Positions 25,316 to 35,169 of a stretch of DNA of 64,000 bases are shown in pieces. Origin of the DNA: Syntrophomonas sp. DTU019 (GTDB taxonomy: Bacteria; Bacillota; Syntrophomonadia; Syntrophomonadales; Syntrophomonadaceae); the NCBI GenBank assembly GCA_913757435.1, contig CAJYDM010000002.1, positions 62,001-126,000 of the forward strand, read 5' to 3'. The translations under genes and the position numbers were made by a program. Position 1 is the first letter of the stretch, and each line of letters opens with the position of its first letter. The notes under the pieces are model-generated. The model was not told the DNA's origin and did no database searches. It saw only the letters and a program-made list of their open reading frames with translations.

Positions 25316-27313
25316 TTACAGGAATGCTCCAATATTAGGGGAATTCTTTATACTGTTTTCAACTTCCTGGTAGCTGGTAAAGCCTACCAGGGTATTACCG
25401 GTCTTAATATTAAAATCAATATCGGGCAGGGGTTCCAGTTCATTTGCTTCTTCAACTTGGGCTACCAGTTTCAGGAATAGACGCAGTTTGCATATTTCCA
25501 CCGCTTCCGGCATAATGTCTACCCCATATAGGTTTTGTACGATAATTGATTTTAATATGGAATAACGCCGGTTACGATGACGTTGATACAGCTGGATAAT
25601 CTCACGAAAATCTTGTAGTTTGTCAGCTCTACTTCCCTTTTCCTGAGTCTCTTCCAGCAAGAAAAGCATCCGGTCCAGACAAGCTTCATATAAAGGTTCC
25701 AAAATGTTTAAAGCCGCAAACAGGAAGGCACCCGAGCCGCAGGTCGGATCAAGAATACTCATTCCGCGCTGATAGGCTTCATTAGATTTGCGAGGTATTC
25801 TGCCAGCTAGAGTATAATAAAAAGCGCGAATTAATTGGGGGTCATCACTATTTTCAATGACATCCTGGGCAAACTGACGGATATTGAGATTGTAAGTAAT
25901 CAAATCATTGATAGATTTTATCTCACCCGCCTGCATTTTCTCCATGATTTCAGCACAACGCTGACGACGGGTTATCACTTCGCGCCATATTTCTGTGGGT
26001 AAGGCATATTGTTCAGGAGCCAATGTGTTCCATCCACCTCGAAGGGAAATGTCATTAATACCCTTGGCTATATTTTCCGGTAGTTCTAATTCCATGCCCT
26101 TTAACATGGGCGGATAAATATACCTCGCAGGATTTTCGGCTAAGATATTAAAGACACTATCATCACCCGAAAATGATTGGGGTAACTTACGCTGCACTTC
26201 GTCAAAGAGGAAGGGTATTATCGTGTTCTTGCTAATATATTCGGTGATGTCTTCCTTGGTATAGTAAGCCCCCATTTGTTTCTGGTTAATGTATTTTTCA
26301 AAAATGTACCCCAATATGTCCGGGTTGATTTCATTGCCCTCCACGATGGGCCGTTCATCCAAACGCCAGTTAAATCCTTCAAAGAAATTAAAAACATTCT
26401 CAAAGGCTTGATCTGCAATATCAATATCGGGAAAATTAATTTCTATTTCGTGCTTCATAAACAGGCCGCCGTTCAGATAGGGAACATCTCCCAATAATTG
26501 AATATCTTTAGGAGTTCGTTTATCCTTGGGGCAGGCAAAGCCGCCAAAAAATAGGGGCTGCAGAAAATGGCGATAATAAAGATCCGGACCATCCTGCTGT
26601 GATTGCCGCAGTCTATTATGCAGGTAATCATGATCATTGTCTAAACATCCGTTATTATCCCTGAATGCTTTCTTCTGAATAAAGTAAATAAACATCAGTC
26701 GATTCATCATTACGGAAGAATACCAGCTTAATTGCTCGTCAGGCAGGCCATTAATAAAGGACATGAAAAGCTCACGTTGCTTTTTAAATTTATCGTAGAA
26801 ACTGCGGGTAACCTGATCCTCCAGAGCGAAAGCCTGATCGACAGTTTGGGTGGCCTGAATTATGGTTATTTCGGCATCTTCCATAAACTGCTCCATGGTA
26901 AAAGTTATCGCATTCAATTTCTCAATTAGTAGCGTTCCGGAACGACCTTTAATGTGTTTGATTTCTCGACAGACTTCAGGCTTTCCCGTTTCACGGCGTA
27001 CCCGCTGCCATATTTGCTCAGTTTCAGCCTCATCACAGAAGATTATCAAGTGCTCCATCTTTTGTTTGGTCAGCTGTTTCTCGATGGCCCGTCGTATCGG
27101 TCGTACAGGGATAATGCCTTCCGCATTGGGTGAGCAACGATAAACCACTAATCCCTGGCCATCAGCTACTGGATGAAGGTGATAATTCTCACTATTTATA
27201 TTTAGACTTATATCTTCTTCGTCACTATAATTCCAGCCAACTTCTTCTATAAAGAGGTCTTCAAATGCAAATGAATCCAGATATTTTTTGACGCGATCAG
27301 GATTAAGCTGCAT
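25316..27313 (-). pseudogene. Eco57I/PglX-like adenine methylase, N-terminal part (split by IS110)
   Basis: 665 residues. After an N-terminal region of about 300 residues, the methylase core shows the MGAYYTKEDITEYI segment, motif I ILDPTCGSGAFLFAALNIL and NLYGVDIMPEAVEICKLRLF, ending in FNIKTGNTLVGF shortly before the IS110 element. Motif IV (NPPY) lies on the far side (22164-23507). The family makes N6-methyladenine; members act alone as type IIG enzymes or in BREX/DISARM-type systems. The start codon shares its A with the helicase stop (TAATG), so helicase and methylase formed one operon. Confidence 0.88.
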
Positions 27314-28118
27314 TAATCATTTACCTCCTCTTCATTCTTCAGTCCCATTGAACACACGATCAAAGGATCAGTCAATTGCCCCTGACTTTGTTTAATGCAC
27401 AACCTCCGCTCTTCCCAGAGTTCCAATACCAGACGTGCCAGTTCTTCATCACTGGCTTCGGCTTTAAGTTGGCGCATAATAGCCTCAGTGGCAATCTCGG
27501 TTAAAGGATACTTGTATACCTCATCGATAGCTGAATTTAATGAAGGTATCTCAAAAACCGTGCTTTCACGGTTTCCCATAAGACGTTTTAAGCGATTATA
27601 AATTTTATACCGTGGTTTGCTTTTGGGTCCCAATTGTCCCCCAGAGTTGCGATGTTGTTCAACCAGATTCTTTACTCCGTTTTGCACCAAATCGTGATGG
27701 TTTACAGAACGAATTAATGCTGGGGTATCAGGATAGCATCTGGCAGCGCGCAAAATGGCCAGCTGCGACTGACTGACGATGTTTCCGTCTTGATCAACCC
27801 AGGTCAAGGAATCATTGTCTGCATTTCCCTTCATATAGACCAATACTCCCGCAGGTTGATCTTTTTTGCTGCGATGACTCCTACTAGAATACACCACCGG
27901 CGGTAATGCAGGTATTATATTGGCCAGTTCAGGTTGCTTTTCGATAGCCTTTTTCCATATTTCAAAGGCATAGGATGCCAGATCCACCTCATCATCCTCT
28001 TCCCCGTCCAGAACACCTGCTTTCTCAGTATAAAGATCGCGAACTACCTGATCATCCTGATCATCATCAAAAAATATTTCATCGGTTCCTACGACTTCGG
28101 CACTCTCATGCAGGCGTT
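27313..28118 (-). pseudogene. PLD-SNF2 helicase, C-terminal part (split by IS21)
   Basis: Encodes the last 266 residues of the helicase at 30572-33178. The frame opens in the IS21 end (MANFSPFYFTVYKR is IS-encoded) and then reads LHESAEVVGTDEIFFDDD, the usual sequence after the SNF2 helicase core. The tail has an acidic stretch and helices ending in GLKNEEEVND. The IS-derived ATG could allow synthesis of this separate piece, but nothing shows that it is used. Confidence 0.85.
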
Positions 28119-28241
28119 TGTAAACGGTAAAATAAAAGGGAGAAAAATTGGCCACTAAAAACGGAGAATATTTACCTTAATGTTCCAAACCAGCTAAAAT
28201 TGTAGGGTAAAATACTACAATTATGCGAGGAGAGGAACCAG

Positions 28242-29813
28242 GTGAAGGGGTGGCCGATGTATCAAGAATTACAGCAGCTAAAGGAGATGGGGCTTAATAA
28301 ATCACAAGTTCAACGGCAGTTGGGCATAGATTGGAAAACAGTTGATCGTTATTGGGAGGTGACGCCAGACGAATATGACGAAATAAGAAAAAACACAAAA
28401 AGAACCAGAAAGCTTGAAAAATACGAAGAACAAATTGTGAGGTGGTTACAGGAACATCCCGACATGTCATCAGCACAAATACAAGATTGGCTTAAACAGC
28501 ATTATTTAGATTATCAGGGAAAGGAGAGAACGCTTAGACGATTTATCAGGAGTTTACGGATTCAGTATAACATTAAGAAGCCTATTATCCAGCGTCAATA
28601 CCAAGCAGTGGAAGAACTGCCCATGGGTTATCAGGCACAAGTAGATTTAGGTTTTACCACCCTGGTAAATACCCAGGGGCAGCGGGTAAAGCTCACAGGA
28701 TTTGGGCTGGTTCTCTCACACAGCCGTTATAAATATGTTGAATGGGACGATAAGCCACTTACAGCAGCCAGATTCATACAGGTGCATTATCGGGCCTTTG
28801 AATACATAGGAGGGGTGCCAGAAGAAATTGTGTACGATCAGGACAGGCTCCTGGCTATAAACGAAAACTTTGGGGATATCATATACACAGCAGAATTCGA
28901 GAGATTCCGGCAGCAGATGGGTTTTAAGATATATCTTTGCCGCAAAAGTGATCCGGAGACCAAGGGCAAAATTGAGGCAGTTATCAAATATGCCAAAGGC
29001 AACTACGCCAGGCACCGGATATTTGACAACATTCAAGCATTTAATCAGGGGTGTATAGAATGGCTGAACAGAACAGCAAACGCCAATATACATGGCACAA
29101 CAAAAAAGGTACCGGCAGAAGTGTTTAAAGAAGAACAAAAACACTTAAAACCGATACCGACCATAATTAATCAACCTGAAGAAATTATAACAAGACAGGT
29201 ACGCAAAGACAATATCATTTGGTACAACAGCAACCGATATACTTTGCCCCTGGGCACTTACCATCCTGAAAGAGAAGTGAAGATTAAAGCAGACCAGGGC
29301 ATACTAATCGTTTTTGACCTTGAAACCGATGAAGAGCTGGCCCGTCATGAAATATCTCTGGATAAAGGCCGATTGATCAGGAATAACAATCATAAACGCG
29401 ACCATTCTGCCCGGATAGCCGAATTATATCAAGATACCCTGGCCAATATGGGAGGAAGTGAAATAGCAGCTGTTTTCCTCGATGGTATTCGTAAAGAAAA
29501 ACCCAGATATGTTCGTGACCAGTATAATCTCATTATCCAAACGATTAAAAATTACTCTTTGGAAACAATATCCCAGGCATTAGATTATTGTGTGGAAAGG
29601 AGTATTTTTAGCGCAGTTGAATTCAAGACCGCCCTGGAGTATTTTGCCCAGCAAAACAACAGCCCGGCGGAAACTATACTTGATACGTCTGCCATACCTC
29701 TTGCCTATCGGATTAAAACCGAGATCAGAAATATTAGCGAATACGCCGCTATTTATGGAGGTATGAGTATTGAACAAGGCCGAAGAAACCAGGACTTATT
29801 TAAGAAGCCTTAA
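28242..29813 (+). CDS. istA: IS21-family transposase IstA
   Basis: 523 residues (GTG start; an ATG five codons in is possible). N-terminal helix-turn-helix (MGLNKSQVQRQLGIDWKTVD), then the DDE integrase core with Asp in QAQVDLGFT, Asp in EIVYDQDRL and Glu in TKGKIEAVIKYA, and a beta-rich C-terminus. It overlaps istB by 44 bp. Confidence 0.95.
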   Translation: MKGWPMYQELQQLKEMGLNKSQVQRQLGIDWKTVDRYWEVTPDEYDEIRKNTKRTRKLEKYEEQIVRWLQEHPDMSSAQIQDWLKQHYLDYQGKERTLRRFIRSLRIQYNIKKPIIQRQYQAVEELPMGYQAQVDLGFTTLVNTQGQRVKLTGFGLVLSHSRYKYVEWDDKPLTAARFIQVHYRAFEYIGGVPEEIVYDQDRLLAINENFGDIIYTAEFERFRQQMGFKIYLCRKSDPETKGKIEAVIKYAKGNYARHRIFDNIQAFNQGCIEWLNRTANANIHGTTKKVPAEVFKEEQKHLKPIPTIINQPEEIITRQVRKDNIIWYNSNRYTLPLGTYHPEREVKIKADQGILIVFDLETDEELARHEISLDKGRLIRNNNHKRDHSARIAELYQDTLANMGGSEIAAVFLDGIRKEKPRYVRDQYNLIIQTIKNYSLETISQALDYCVERSIFSAVEFKTALEYFAQQNNSPAETILDTSAIPLAYRIKTEIRNISEYAAIYGGMSIEQGRRNQDLFKKP

Positions 29814-30519
29814 CCTTTCCTGGTGCAGAGACAACCTGGATCAAACCCTGCAGACAGCAAGCAGTACCGACATATCCTATCTGGATTTTCTTAACCGGCT
29901 GCTGCAGGGAGAGATAAACTACCGTGAAAAAAGATCTGAAGAGCGCCGGATGAAGATGGCGGGGTTTCCCTTTGTTAAAAGCATAGATGAATTCGATTTT
30001 GCATTTCAGCGTTCTATTACCCGTAAACAGGTTAATCAATTGCTGGATATGCAATGGATTGAGAAGTTCTACAATCTGATTTTCCTTGGGCCTCCGGGAG
30101 TGGGGAAAACTCATTTGGCTGTAGCTATCGGGCTTGAGGCTGTGAAAAAAGGTTACAAGGTAAGCTTCGTAAATATGGATGATTTAATCAAGCATCTTAA
30201 GCTGGAAACTACCTCAACCCGGAGCCGCCAGAGGATGAAACGGATCATGGCTTCAGATTTAGTGGTAATTGATGAGATAGGTTTTGTCCCCATTACCAGG
30301 CAGGAAGCTAATTTGTTTTTTCAATTGATATCATCACTTTATGAACAGACGGCCTTAATAATAACTTCAAACAAGGGTTTTGAAGACTGGGCCGAATTGA
30401 TGGGAGACCCGGTTATAACTACCGCTATCCTGGATCGAATCGCTCATCATAGTGAGATATTCAATCTGACCGGCGACAGTTACCGCCTTAAACATCGAGA
30501 TTCTATACTAAGACTGTAG
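29770..30519 (+). CDS. istB: IS21-family ATP-binding helper IstB
   Basis: 249 residues, DnaC-like AAA+ ATPase. Walker A FLGPPGVGKTHLA, Walker B DLVVIDEIGF, and the ILDRIAHHSEIF sensor region are present. The start is TTG: GGAGG ends 8 bases before it, and the nearby ATG at 29763 belongs to the istA frame. Confidence 0.95.
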   Translation: MNKAEETRTYLRSLNLSWCRDNLDQTLQTASSTDISYLDFLNRLLQGEINYREKRSEERRMKMAGFPFVKSIDEFDFAFQRSITRKQVNQLLDMQWIEKFYNLIFLGPPGVGKTHLAVAIGLEAVKKGYKVSFVNMDDLIKHLKLETTSTRSRQRMKRIMASDLVVIDEIGFVPITRQEANLFFQLISSLYEQTALIITSNKGFEDWAELMGDPVITTAILDRIAHHSEIFNLTGDSYRLKHRDSILRL

Positions 30520-30571
30520 TCCTATGGAAAATTATTGGCCAAAATTTCTCCAAAATACTTGACCGCTTACA

Positions 30572-33178
30572 GCGTTGTCTTACTCTCCGTCGTAGAGCCA
30601 GAATGTTCTCCACACCATCAACCGGCAAAAAGGAATAACATAATATCCTTTCTGCATGTTGACCGATTCTATCCACACGACCAGCTCGTTGTACTAAACG
30701 TATAATAGCCCAGGGCAAATCATAATTAACCACTATGGAACAATCCTGCAAATTTTGACCTTCGCTTAATACATCGGTGGCGATAAGAACTCTAATCTCT
30801 TGGTTCTTTTTGATGGACCAGTTCTTGCCGTTACTGATCGGGCTAAAGCGCCAAGCCAGCACCGTCGGATCGGCGCTTTGACCGGTTGCCGCTTCGATTT
30901 CTTTTACTCCCTGACGCTGAAGCTGTTCCTTCAGATAGTTTGCTGTATCAGCAAACTGGGTAAATACCAATATTTTCTCTCTCGGATGTGTGACCGTAAT
31001 AAGTTCATGCAGGGCATTTAATTTATGATCATTTTCCACCCGCCATTCTCCGGTCTTGGCTAATAGTTTTATCAATGCTCGGGCATCCTGTTCCAGATCG
31101 TCTCTTAGATCAGGTTTGAAGAGGTCACTACGCAGCCATTTAAAGCGCCGCTTATAATGAGTACGATAGCTATCATATATTGTACCGGCGTGATTTAAAA
31201 AATCTGCTTCCGAATAGAGGCAGATGGGTTTTTCTATAGGCTGATCATTATCATCTGTTTCATCATCAGCGAATATGCTGACTACCGGATCAACTGCATC
31301 CAAATCCTCATCAGAAAAGCGAGCGTCCAACATCTCGGCATCCTGCGTTCCAATGGGCAATGGCAGATTATTCTCAATGGCATATAAATAAACATAGTTG
31401 CGTAATATATGACGTTCCAGGGAGAGTATAAATGATTGGCCGCTGCTTTCAAGTCTCTTAAATAGATTGGTACGGCAAAAACCCATTAAGCGTTTCCCAG
31501 CGCGGGAAAGTCCTTGTAATTGCTTAACCTCAACAGGTGTAGGAGGCTTATGAGGTTTGGTGGCTTCGTAGTTTCCTAATCCATATCGGGGTAGATTAAG
31601 TTCATCAATCACATTTACCACTTCATTCGAATATAAACGCGCATACTGATCACTGGCATCCTGCTCATTTATCGCAAATGTTAGAGTATGTGGTATGCGA
31701 ATGGGGAAATATGATCGTCTGCCTTCTTCCAAAGGCAAATAATAACGGCCGTTTTCATCGACTTGGGCATAGTTTTCAATAATAAAACTCCGAGTTCTGC
31801 GCACCAGATACATACGCATAAGATCCCGCCAGTCATCTGGATAGTCACTCTTTTCAAATGCAGCTATCGTATAAGGGGAGTATTGAAAACGTCTTATAAA
31901 ATCCGTTTCACGCATATCCTGCATACGCAAAAACATTTCCGGTCTAATCCCCAGATTCTGTTCATCGGATATAAACAACCTCAATTGATTGGATAGATCG
32001 TTGTATGTCTTGTTATAAGGAGTTGCGGTCAATAATATGACCCGACTGCCGACAGATTCTAAATATTCCTTAATCACTTGATATCTTTTGCCATCTCGAT
32101 TGCGTAAGTTGTGACTCTCATCAATGACGACCAATTTATATGATTTGGTCTCAGGCAGATCGTTTATTACGTTCCCAATTGACATTACTTTTCCGCGCAG
32201 GCCATAGGTCTCGCGATAATCCTCCCACATCTTTTGAAGTTTTGGCGGACAAATTATCAGTGTTTCCCATCCATGATCATCTTCAAAGATACGAGCCAAG
32301 GCGGTAGCGGTAAGGGTCTTTCCCATACCAACCACATCACCGATTACAACCCCACCACGGCGATTAAGATGATGGGCAGCAATTTTCACCGCTGCTTCCT
32401 GAAAATCAAATAACCGGTTTTTAAAGACGGCTGGTATCCGAAATTCTGATAAACCCACGCGGGCATCCTGAGAAAGATGATAGACCATTTTCATATATAT
32501 GTAATAAGGTGGTAAGGGTACTTCGCGTGCCCAGCTCTCATCAATTACTTTGACCAAATCCTCGGAAATATCGATACACCAGCGGTCATTCCAGCGGTCT
32601 TCAAACCAGTTCTCCAGTTTGTTACAAGCATCATGATCGAGAACATCAATATTTAATTCACCCTGCTTAGACAATCCTGCAAAGGTAAGGTTACTGCTAC
32701 CCAGATAGCCTACTGCCGGATTAATGGGGTCAGGCCGAAACAGCAAATACAGCTTGGCATGAAGTGGGTGACGCAAGAATAGCTTCACTATGACCTTTTT
32801 ACTTTTGATCTGTTTAACCAGTTTTCTCAAACCATCTTCATCATCGTTTGTTGGCACTCCGATGGTAAGCTGTTTACGGAATTCTTCCGCTAACTGTTTT
32901 CTTTTTTGAGCTGCAACACGCATATCGATTCGCTGCTCTTTGTCTCCATCTATACTAAATGCAACTCGCAAATCCTGGACGGGAAGACGTTGCATACCTA
33001 CCAGGAGACGACAGCATTGCCCATTTTCCCCAGACCAGTGTTCAATATGTGATTCTAGGTGTTTCCATCCCCGGAGATTAAAGTATCCAACACAAAAATC
33101 GGCACGGTCTGAATGGTCCAACGTTAACTGCAAAGTAGGTAATAAAGTATTTTCGATATTGTCAAAGATTTGCGGCAT
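30572..33178 (-). pseudogene. PLD-SNF2 helicase, N-terminal part (split by IS21)
   Basis: 869 codons before the IS21 junction. Residues 1-200 are a phospholipase-D-like domain with one HxK motif (HPLHAKLYLLF). Residues about 260-850 are an SNF2/SF2 helicase: Walker A GDVVGMGKTLTA, DESH box LVVIDESHNLRN, motif III LLTATPYN, then VLIATDVLSEGQNLQD and motif VI LVQRAGRVDRIGQ. The frame now runs 23 codons into the IS. Joined to 27313-28113 the protein is 1135 residues. The ATG at 33178 has GGAAGG upstream. The pairing with an adenine methylase suggests a restriction-type defence operon; DrmA and DrmB of DISARM are absent. Confidence 0.88.
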
Positions 33179-33365
33179 TAGACACCCTTCCTTCCAAAAA
33201 TACAGCAAGCTGAAATAATATGAGATTAAAAACCGTTTATTGTCTAAGTCATAGAGAGTTTAAGCAGAACATGTTTAGCACAGCTGAAGGTTCTTAAAAT
33301 CATTGGCGGTAGTTTGGTTTCTCGTATGTGATATTGTAATTTACCTATCTACCTTTGTTTAATTG

Positions 33366-34286
33366 CTAATCATTACTGTCAACTTTGGCCGTTTCTACAA
33401 CTATCTCTTTTCTGATACTGCTTTTTCCTTTAATCATAGTTTCCACCATATTTACAGCCTTAAGAACAGTTTCAATACTAATATCGGGGATTTCTTCGCT
33501 ATTGCCTAGATACCCGTTCAGATATTCTGCTGACGGATTCTTAATCCCCATCCTCTCACATACCAACCAGCAAACACTTTCGGCTTCAAATTCCTTAACA
33601 TCCCTTGGGAGCATTGGCCTACCAGTCCACCATTTATCACTCGGACTGCCAAGGTGTCCGCAAAATAGATGCCCTAATTCATGGGCTATCGTGGCAAACT
33701 TAGTCTCTATTGGACGGTTTCTATTTATAACTATGTTGTAAAGAATCTTAATCCAATACACCTTATTTGATTTAACTACAGCCTGCTGTTCGGGGTTTCT
33801 TTTATTCTGTACTAATCCTGCGCTACTCGACCCGTGGTCAGATTCATAATAAGCAATACCGTAGTTAATAAGGCTGTTTAATAGTCTGTTATAATCAACA
33901 ATGCCTATTTTACCTTCAACTCTGAATGGGTTTAATAATTCAGGCGGAAATGGCTTTGTGCCTACAGTATCTCCAAGTTCAAAAACAAATGTCACCGGTC
34001 CAAATGGGCGCAATATTACGAGCGGCCTAGCTCCGGGCACAATTTGCCTACCGAACCTCTCCCTCCAAACCGACGCTGATGCAACATATTGGCTGCCTGG
34101 TTTCTGAATATTGATAAGCATTGCATTGAAGGGCGCCATTTCTGGGAACTTCTTGATGAACTTAAGAAGGTCAGAATAATCCTGGCTTCGGCGATATGTA
34201 CCGATTTCTTGGAATAGTTTATCTAGTTCGGGGGTATCTTTCTTGGCCATATGGTACCATTCAATTTCATGTGGTTCCTTATACAT
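33366..34286 (-). CDS. ImmA/IrrE-type zinc metallopeptidase
   Basis: 306 residues. The zinc-protease motif is ATIAHELGHLFCGH with a downstream glutamate in EFEAESVCWLVCERMG, as in ImmA/IrrE (COG2856) enzymes that cleave repressors of mobile elements. The N-terminal half (SDLLKFIKKFPEMAPFNAML, then IVPGARPLVILRPFGPV) resembles the ArdC-type N-terminal part often paired with such peptidases. No obvious repressor substrate lies next to it. A start at 34250 (MAKKDTPEL) is possible; neither start has a strong ribosome site. Confidence 0.75.
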   Translation of the reverse strand: MYKEPHEIEWYHMAKKDTPELDKLFQEIGTYRRSQDYSDLLKFIKKFPEMAPFNAMLINIQKPGSQYVASASVWRERFGRQIVPGARPLVILRPFGPVTFVFELGDTVGTKPFPPELLNPFRVEGKIGIVDYNRLLNSLINYGIAYYESDHGSSSAGLVQNKRNPEQQAVVKSNKVYWIKILYNIVINRNRPIETKFATIAHELGHLFCGHLGSPSDKWWTGRPMLPRDVKEFEAESVCWLVCERMGIKNPSAEYLNGYLGNSEEIPDISIETVLKAVNMVETMIKGKSSIRKEIVVETAKVDSND

Positions 34287-34400
34287 ACATTTACCAGATA
34301 CTAAATATTTACAATGAGTATTGTGAGCCAGACATCATCCAGCTTTTAATAATTTTTCTGACTTACTGCTTTCAACTATTGCTATCACTTATTAACGGAT

Positions 34401-34508
34401 TTAATGGGTCCTCAAATATCTAATAAGAACCCATATAAGCCAAAGCCCCCCAGTAAAGAGTGTCATAACAAAATCGAATAGGATACCGAACCAACTTTGT
34501 TGTTTCAT
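34401..34508 (-). CDS. 35-residue single-pass membrane peptide
   Basis: MKQQSWFGILFDFVMTLFTG then GLWLIWVLIRYLRTH. One long hydrophobic segment followed by a basic end fits a small inner-membrane protein. GGAG lies nine bases before the ATG. Similar tiny proteins with a GGLWLIWVLIR core occur in other bacteria, to my memory, without known function. Confidence 0.6.
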   Translation of the reverse strand: MKQQSWFGILFDFVMTLFTGGLWLIWVLIRYLRTH

Positions 34509-34611
34509 GGCGAAAACTCCATTCAATAGACGAATACAAAAGGAACGGGCTTCATACAGTGCTCAACACAATAAACGAATTCCTAATTCCATAGGCTTCT
34601 ATTGGGAAGAG

Positions 34612-34645
34612 TGAGCACCCAGGCTCGTTATAGTTAGGGTGCTCA
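34612..34645 (-). terminator. Hairpin after the DUF1232 gene
   Basis: TGAGCACCC / GGGTGCTCA arms (9 bp) with a 16-base loop, immediately after the DUF1232 stop on the minus strand. The T-run is weak (ACTCTT). Confidence 0.4.
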
Positions 34646-34651
34646 TTAAGT

Positions 34652-35020
34652 TTATTGGACATCGTTGAGCCAATCATTTGCTTGTTTACGATGTTTATCC
34701 GTAATTACAGAATTTACTGCAGCCATTGCTGCCGCTATCGCTCCAGCATCATCTGCAAACCCGACAGCGGCAATCACGTCTGGTATTGCATCGGCTGGCC
34801 ATATAAAGTAAGCTAGTGCTGCAACAATGGTTGTTTTTGCCCATAAGGGGGTTCCGTTATCTACCATAGTATTGTACATGGTAACAGCATCTGGTACGAA
34901 AGGAACCTTTGCAGCAAATTGCTTAACCTTACTGAAAAAACCCCTTTTAACATAGTCCTCTTGGGATTCCCCAGCATGTTGTTCAAAGTCCTTATCATTG
35001 TTTGCATAATCTCTTGACAT
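34652..35020 (-). CDS. DUF1232 (YkvA-like) membrane protein
   Basis: 122 residues. The DUF1232 core is AALAYFIWPADAIPDVIAAV followed by GFADDAGAIAAAMAAVN, with two hydrophobic segments. The family function is unknown. The ATG follows GGGAGG. It lies between the Lhr-like helicase operon and the small membrane peptide. Confidence 0.85.
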   Translation of the reverse strand: MSRDYANNDKDFEQHAGESQEDYVKRGFFSKVKQFAAKVPFVPDAVTMYNTMVDNGTPLWAKTTIVAALAYFIWPADAIPDVIAAVGFADDAGAIAAAMAAVNSVITDKHRKQANDWLNDVQ

Positions 35021-35169
35021 TGTTTTCCTCCCTCTCCAAATTTAATTTGACGCACAGTATTCAACAAACTAAACCACCATAAGGCCTTTCCCCATTTATA
35101 TCTCAAAGGATGGACAATATGTTGTCACCCTTCGATTCTGTTAATATATAAGAAAATTCCAGATAATGA

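Larger units (their letters stand above)
28119..30571 (+). mobile_element. IS21-family element, complete copy 2, with 5-bp target duplication
   Basis: 2453 bp. Left end TGTAAACGGTAAAATA... and reverse-complemented right end TGTAAGCGGTCAAGTA... are imperfect inverted repeats that share GGAGAAA and TTGGCCA blocks further in. The element is flanked by GCGTT at 28114-28118 and 30572-30576. istA and istB are intact. Copy 1 at the left edge of the window is nearly identical. Confidence 0.95.

Noticed and set aside
27313-28155. Independent gene starting at MANFSPFYFTVYKR
   Set aside because: The first 13 residues are encoded by the IS21 terminal repeat and occur identically next to IS21 copy 1; the rest is the C-terminal part of the split helicase.
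22164-33178. DISARM system
   Set aside because: A SNF2 helicase, a PLD domain and a methylase are present, but the PLD is fused to the helicase and DrmA and DrmB are missing.
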